From: Nocardioides gansuensis
GTDB lineage: Bacteria > Actinomycetota > Actinomycetes > Propionibacteriales > Nocardioidaceae
NCBI RefSeq assembly: GCF_003076135.1
Contig: NZ_QDGZ01000006.1
Coordinates: 310,001 to 374,000, forward strand
DNA length: 64,000 nt
Direction: 5' to 3'
The notes under the pieces were generated by a model, which saw only the letters and a list, made by a program, of their open reading frames with translations, did not search any database and was not told the DNA's origin. The translations under genes were made by a program, and so were the position numbers. This document shows, one piece after another, positions 61,401-64,000 of this stretch; within the stretch, counting starts at the first letter, position 1, and each line of letters opens with the position of its first letter.

Positions 61401-61678
61401 TCCTGGTCGCCGCGATCCACGACACCGCGCACGTGCTCGCCACCCGGGCCGTGGCAGAGGGCCGGACCGACCTCGTCCGGCAGGCTTGCGAGGCCGCGCG
61501 CCGGGCCAACCCGCACAGCGACGTGGCCTGGCTCGATCTGGCGGCCGCCGCCGAGGCCGACAGCGGCCGCGCGGCAGCCGACGAACTGGTCCGTTCCCGG
61601 ATCCTCGACCGGGTCGACGAGGACCTGCCCCCGCGCACCGAGGCGGTCATCGACCGTCGCGGATGGCTGACCGGCTGA
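58493..61678 (+). CDS. Large membrane protein with LysM-like repeats and BTAD-type C-terminus
   Basis: 1061 residues. Membrane helices at about 8-28, 47-70 and 96-120; two LysM-like segments follow outside (about 180-235, DSLWSIAERVLGEGDRWPEIADLN; 250-307, KGDTLSQIALEELGDANAYP); a helix near 375-395 returns the chain inside. The C-terminal 250 residues (from PKVHLLGPVDVT) are a BTAD-type region with TPR-like helices and LVQGEPFDDLRR. It could connect wall binding to a cytoplasmic regulator or scaffold. AGAGGAG precedes ATG 58493. Ends at a strong terminator. Role inferred. Confidence 0.85.
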   Translation: MRMRLLKAAAAAIILVGLVVVPPWALMRFIGNPWPAEGLSWSAPLTDGAIIGLLAVVVWVLWAQLMVCVLVEATAVVTADRVQLPAPFTLGVQQQLARRLLTAIVVATVSTPVALVAADVAAHGDTGPDEPARRATGAASTDARSNPWAAAGTHTSAGSQTARAERLGGDRRPDAPAGRVTVMRLDSLWSIAERVLGEGDRWPEIADLNEGRVMNDGTRFAAADHIRPGWELLVPGAPAGRAAAEVLPEVVVEKGDTLSQIALEELGDANAYPRLVESTADVVQPGGARLTDPDLILPGWTIPIPGQRPAVDDHERAPETQQRSRARREPAHGTTEPTPFSPAESLPDPRTVDEPPSTGTTAAQAAGEEQDDDGFSLLRALLASGLCLSAGALALVAGNRRRQFRQRRPGCTIASTPAELVGVEQAVVEHGRQAQDDVEFLDRALRHAAAWCRANRAALPQLGAAVLGQQELTLLFAEPAAGVPVGWNATEDARAWTLSRLTFLEDELLTQPAPYPALVTIGQDEGDRTWLLDLELLGVVGMAGPAEQVADLTRFLVAELAVNGWAEGTEVLLAGGFGAELVPLNPARLRQVDRETAMTRAAALTSDATASEHNLGADLLTRRRNDHLLDSTGPVVVVVPGRADADLVEVLQRRDRSRVVVIHGDDSSPALELRDDGRAFLPRWGISVQALTLPQAEADAMAALVASTRNTADEPMPVTAEETGPLGGYAKADGSLRDELTEPRRTDEHDASSVLPAPDVVYLATAATTPENLAALGPSVPESTRAELAAIDPTLDQDLADWFDSTSIRPKVHLLGPVDVTAVAGTREGISNLAGTIELIVYLACCERGVTGERAAEACGWKTVKTVQNRAIDARRLLGTRPDGSDWLPDAGKTESARRGVPTYELDKGPGGVLVDADLLVRLKFRAHKRGDDSLEDLVTALSLVQGEPFDDLRRGGYGWLFEGQRHDQILVAAIHDTAHVLATRAVAEGRTDLVRQACEAARRANPHSDVAWLDLAAAAEADSGRAAADELVRSRILDRVDEDLPPRTEAVIDRRGWLTG

Positions 61679-61709
61679 GCCCGCCGCCGAACCCTGCACG
61701 GCCCCCACC

Positions 61710-61747
61710 GTTCGGCCCCGTCTCACCCGTGTGAGACGGGGCCGAAC
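61710..61747 (+). terminator. 17-bp perfect hairpin ending the pilus operon
   Basis: GTTCGGCCCCGTCTCAC (61710-61726) pairs without mismatch with GTGAGACGGGGCCGAAC (61731-61747) around a CCGT loop, 32 bases after the LysM-BTAD stop. No U tract. Strongest hairpin in the window and a clear operon boundary. Confidence 0.9.
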
Positions 61748-61838
61748 CGTGTCCCGGGAACGGGCGCTAGGAACTTCTTGAACTGACCTGGCCCTCGCGG
61801 GAGCCCGGAAAAACGGCTTTGACCTGCGGGTTTTGCGG

Positions 61839-61917
61839 TGGTGGGCCGGCTGGTGGGCGCCCTGGTTCCCCCGACGGCGACGTGGTGGGCGTCGTGGTGG
61901 GCGCCGTGGTGGGGGAC
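61839..61917 (+). repeat. GTGGTGGGCGCC tandem repeats upstream of a gene
   Basis: GTGGTGGGCGTC (61882-61893), GTGGTGGGCGCC (61894-61905) and GTGGTGGGGGA (61906-61916) are in tandem, with two related blocks just before. G-rich on the plus strand, 50 bases before the next ATG. Could form G-rich structure in the leader or bind a regulator. Confidence 0.6.
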
Positions 61918-61966
61918 AGGTCCTGCAGTTGGCGCGTCCTGCTCGCCTCTCCACCGGAGGACCGCC

Positions 61967-62827
61967 ATGTCCACCATCAACGCCGCCAGCGCTCCCGCCA
62001 CCTATCCGCCCCTCCCGGGCTCACGGGCTCCTGCCCCGGTGAGCACGTCCGGCCAGAGCCAGCTGGCCGAGGTGCTGTTCAGCGACCTGGCCCGGACCGG
62101 CAAGTGGTCGAGCTGGTGTGAGGCCGATCCCCGGCTCGAGGGGATGGTCAGCCTCGAGGACGCCGTCGACGCCTGGCAGCGTCGGCGTGATCCCCGCACC
62201 TACGCGGTGGTGGCCGCCTTGACCTCGATCGGGTCCCGACGCGGCGGCGACGACGACGACGCGGCGCTGGCGGTGGTGCTCCTGCTCGGGCCGGGGATCG
62301 TCCGACTTGGCGTCACCCTGCGCGACGTCTGCGAAGTCGACGACGTGCGCACGGCGGTCTGGGAGGAGGTCAAGCTGGCAGAGCCACAGATGGGCAACCT
62401 CGCCGCCCGCTACCTGTTGCAGCGTGCCCGCCAGAGGCTGACCCGGCCCACGGTCGCGGCGCGACGCTCGGAAGTCTCCCTTGATCAGCAGCTCGGTTGG
62501 GGCGGACCGCTGCCGTCCTCGCGGTTCGGCGCCGGCCACGTTCATGACCACGGCCGGGCCGTCGCCGCGTCGGCCGCAGACGACCCCGTGCGCGACCTGG
62601 TGGACGTGCTGACCTGGGCGCGGGAGGGCGGCGTCATCGAAGCCGACGAGGTCGAGCTGCTGGTGGAGCTGATCGCGGCGGCCAACCACGGAGTCGCCAC
62701 CGAGGACGCACAGCGACTCCTCGGCGAGCGGCGCGGGGTGGGGCTGCGGACGATCCGCCGCCGCCGCGACGCCGCCGTGGCGCGACTACGCGCCGCCGCC
62801 CCGGCCTACCTGGCCGCGACCGCCTGA
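61967..62827 (+). CDS. Hypothetical protein with C-terminal HTH-like region
   Basis: 286 residues, no signal or membrane helix. Middle part LEDAVDAWQRRRDPRTYAVVAALTSIGSRRGGDDDDAALAVVLLLGPG; the end TEDAQRLLGERRGVGLRTIRRRRDAAVARLRAA resembles a sigma-factor-type or other HTH. GGAGG (61956-61960) fixes ATG 61967 against a longer frame through the repeats. Likely a DNA-binding regulator of the element; no family named. Confidence 0.7.
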   Translation: MSTINAASAPATYPPLPGSRAPAPVSTSGQSQLAEVLFSDLARTGKWSSWCEADPRLEGMVSLEDAVDAWQRRRDPRTYAVVAALTSIGSRRGGDDDDAALAVVLLLGPGIVRLGVTLRDVCEVDDVRTAVWEEVKLAEPQMGNLAARYLLQRARQRLTRPTVAARRSEVSLDQQLGWGGPLPSSRFGAGHVHDHGRAVAASAADDPVRDLVDVLTWAREGGVIEADEVELLVELIAAANHGVATEDAQRLLGERRGVGLRTIRRRRDAAVARLRAAAPAYLAATA

Positions 62828-62905
62828 GCAGGCGTAGTGGCACGCTCCTGCAGCACACCTGCGCCCCCTGTCCGATCCGGACACAGGAGCGTTGCTGTCC
62901 TAGGC

Positions 62906-63154
62906 ATGAGCCAGCCAGCCCCCAGCGCGCCCCCCGACCCTAGGCCCACCCCCGAGGTCGTGGCCGACCTACTTGGGGTGGTCGCCGCGCACGACCTCCA
63001 CCATGCCCTCAGCGACCTCGAGTGCCTGCTGGCGCAGCTGCGCGCCGGCGCCAAGGAGGCGCAAGTCGCGCGCGGCGTGCTCCGCAACACCCCGGCCGAG
63101 GTCCTGCGTCAAGGTGTCCGGCTCAGGGCAACACGAAGCGAGCCGACCCGATGA
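62906..63154 (+). CDS. Small hypothetical protein
   Basis: 82 residues: Pro-rich start, then a helix-rich part (VVADLLGVVAAHDLHHALSDLECLLAQLRAG). Start ATG 62906 lacks a clear ribosome site. Its stop overlaps the next ATG by four bases, which supports its being real. No function can be offered. Confidence 0.55.
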   Translation: MSQPAPSAPPDPRPTPEVVADLLGVVAAHDLHHALSDLECLLAQLRAGAKEAQVARGVLRNTPAEVLRQGVRLRATRSEPTR

Positions 63155-64000
63155 GCACCCCCACCGCCCCGGCCCTCGCCACCACCACCGACGCCCGGCG
63201 CGTACGTGCCTACTCCACCCTGGAGCTCCGGGCGGCCGCCTCGGCCCTGGCCGCCGGGAAGTTCGCCTGTCGGCCTCCGACCTCGGCACCGGGTGATGCA
63301 GAACCCACCCCCACGGCGACGAGCGCCACCGCGGCCGGAGCGCCCGACGCAAAATCCTGCGCCACGCAAGCCTCGTCCGAGGCCCAGGTCACCGGTTCGC
63401 CGACCAAGGTGCCGGGGCTGGGCCCGATCGCGCGGGTCTGGGCCGCCAACGCCGGTGCCGGCGCCTCGACCATCACCCTGGCGCTCGCCGATGCCGCCGA
63501 CGCAGCCGGGAACCGGACCCGGATCCTCGACGCCGCCGCACCAACCTGGTCCGGGCTCCTCGGGGCCTCGGCCATCGAGCTGGGCGCCGGCGATGGTTGG
63601 CGGCGCGGACGGCGAGGCAGGGCCGTGCTGCTCGACCGGCTCGAGGACCCCGTCCAGGCACCGGGCCTGATCCCCGCCCCACGCGAGCTTGCCGACATCG
63701 ACCTGACCGTGCTCGACACCGGCTGGACGGCCCGCGAGCTCGACACCGCCACCACGGGCGGCACCCGATCCTGGGTCACCACCATCCCGGCGGCCCTCGA
63801 GGTCCTGGTGACCCGGGCCAACACACTCGCGCTGAGTCAGACCGAGACCGTCCTGGCTGGACTCGACCACGCCCAGGTGGCCCTCGTTGTCGTCGGCGCC
63901 AGCCGCTGGGCGGGCCCCGAGTTCACCGCCGCCGGGCGGCGGCTTCGTCAGCTACATGAGGACAACGCCGTGGTGTTCGTGCCCTGGCTCTCGGCCAGGA
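63151..64000 (+). CDS. ParA/MinD-like protein with degenerate P-loop (truncated by window end)
   Basis: 283 residues visible; open to the window edge. After a low-complexity N-terminus (about 1-95) comes ARVWAANAGAGASTITLALADAAD, a MinD-type loop (GAGAST) lacking the Walker lysine, then RILDAAAPTWSGLLGA as A' box and DLTVLDTGW as Walker B. Parallel to the MinD-like protein at 51.9 kb. Starts by ATGA overlap with the small gene. Perhaps a second localisation or partition factor. Confidence 0.7.
   Translation, partial: MSTPTAPALATTTDARRVRAYSTLELRAAASALAAGKFACRPPTSAPGDAEPTPTATSATAAGAPDAKSCATQASSEAQVTGSPTKVPGLGPIARVWAANAGAGASTITLALADAADAAGNRTRILDAAAPTWSGLLGASAIELGAGDGWRRGRRGRAVLLDRLEDPVQAPGLIPAPRELADIDLTVLDTGWTARELDTATTGGTRSWVTTIPAALEVLVTRANTLALSQTETVLAGLDHAQVALVVVGASRWAGPEFTAAGRRLRQLHEDNAVVFVPWLSAR

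Overview
Organism and setting. The window is GC-rich throughout and uses GTG starts, ATGA stop/start overlaps and apparently leaderless promoters. Together with the divergent glgA/glgC pair, an actinobacterial trp-associated membrane protein beside hisI, and MobF relaxases of actinobacterial type, this points to a high-GC actinomycete. Nocardioides or a close relative is my best guess; that is inference, not proof. Layout: (1) 1-16.75 kb is ordinary chromosome: partial glyA, divergent glgA / glgC-pgm (glycogen synthesis), a CitB/DctR-type two-component pair next to a dctA-type dicarboxylate symporter, an AidB-like acyl-CoA dehydrogenase divergent from a YihY-family membrane protein, a TrkA-N potassium channel, a MASE1 histidine kinase, a trp-associated membrane protein with hisI, a class IV aminotransferase, and a tRNA-Gly/Cys/Val cluster. 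(2) 16.74-34.37 kb is an integrative element inserted in the 3' end of tRNA-Val. A 21-bp direct repeat of the tRNA end flanks it. It carries an excisionase-like protein and a second HTH protein at the left end, a MobF relaxase-helicase, a catabolic cargo (two regulators, MDR oxidoreductase, NTF2-like protein, metallo-hydrolase, acyl-CoA synthetase, tautomerase, alpha/beta hydrolase, several decayed relatives) and a tyrosine integrase at the right end. No conjugation channel is visible, so it looks mobilisable rather than self-transmissible. (3) 34.4-45.3 kb is a second accessory tract. It opens with the wreck of another MobF relaxase, then two small genes, then a five-gene operon read right to left (GHKL/MORC-like ATPase, Mrr-nuclease-helicase fusion, unknown 208-aa protein, Vsr, C5 DNA methyltransferase), divergent from an FRG-domain gene and a DUF262 gene, with a DUF3883 protein convergent to them. 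This is the best candidate for an incompletely described defence system. (4) 45.6-64 kb resembles a plasmid/ICE backbone with a Tad-type pilus cluster: a DUF1173 gene broken by one frameshift, a spacer with DnaA-box-like motifs, two unknown genes, a lipoprotein, a secreted protein, a SAF protein, a MinD-like ATPase, TadA, TadB, TadC, a short pilin, TadE- and TadG-like proteins, a 1061-residue LysM-BTAD protein and more unknown genes. A reversed lactonase-like gene and a recombinase remnant interrupt the pilin genes. The last gene runs off the window. How the parts relate: chromosomal genes often have a TAnnnT hexamer 6-7 bases before the start codon, whereas many island genes have Shine-Dalgarno sites. 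Everything right of tRNA-Val seems to be mobile DNA stacked at one tRNA hotspot: an intact element, remains of an older one, a defence island and a pilus module.
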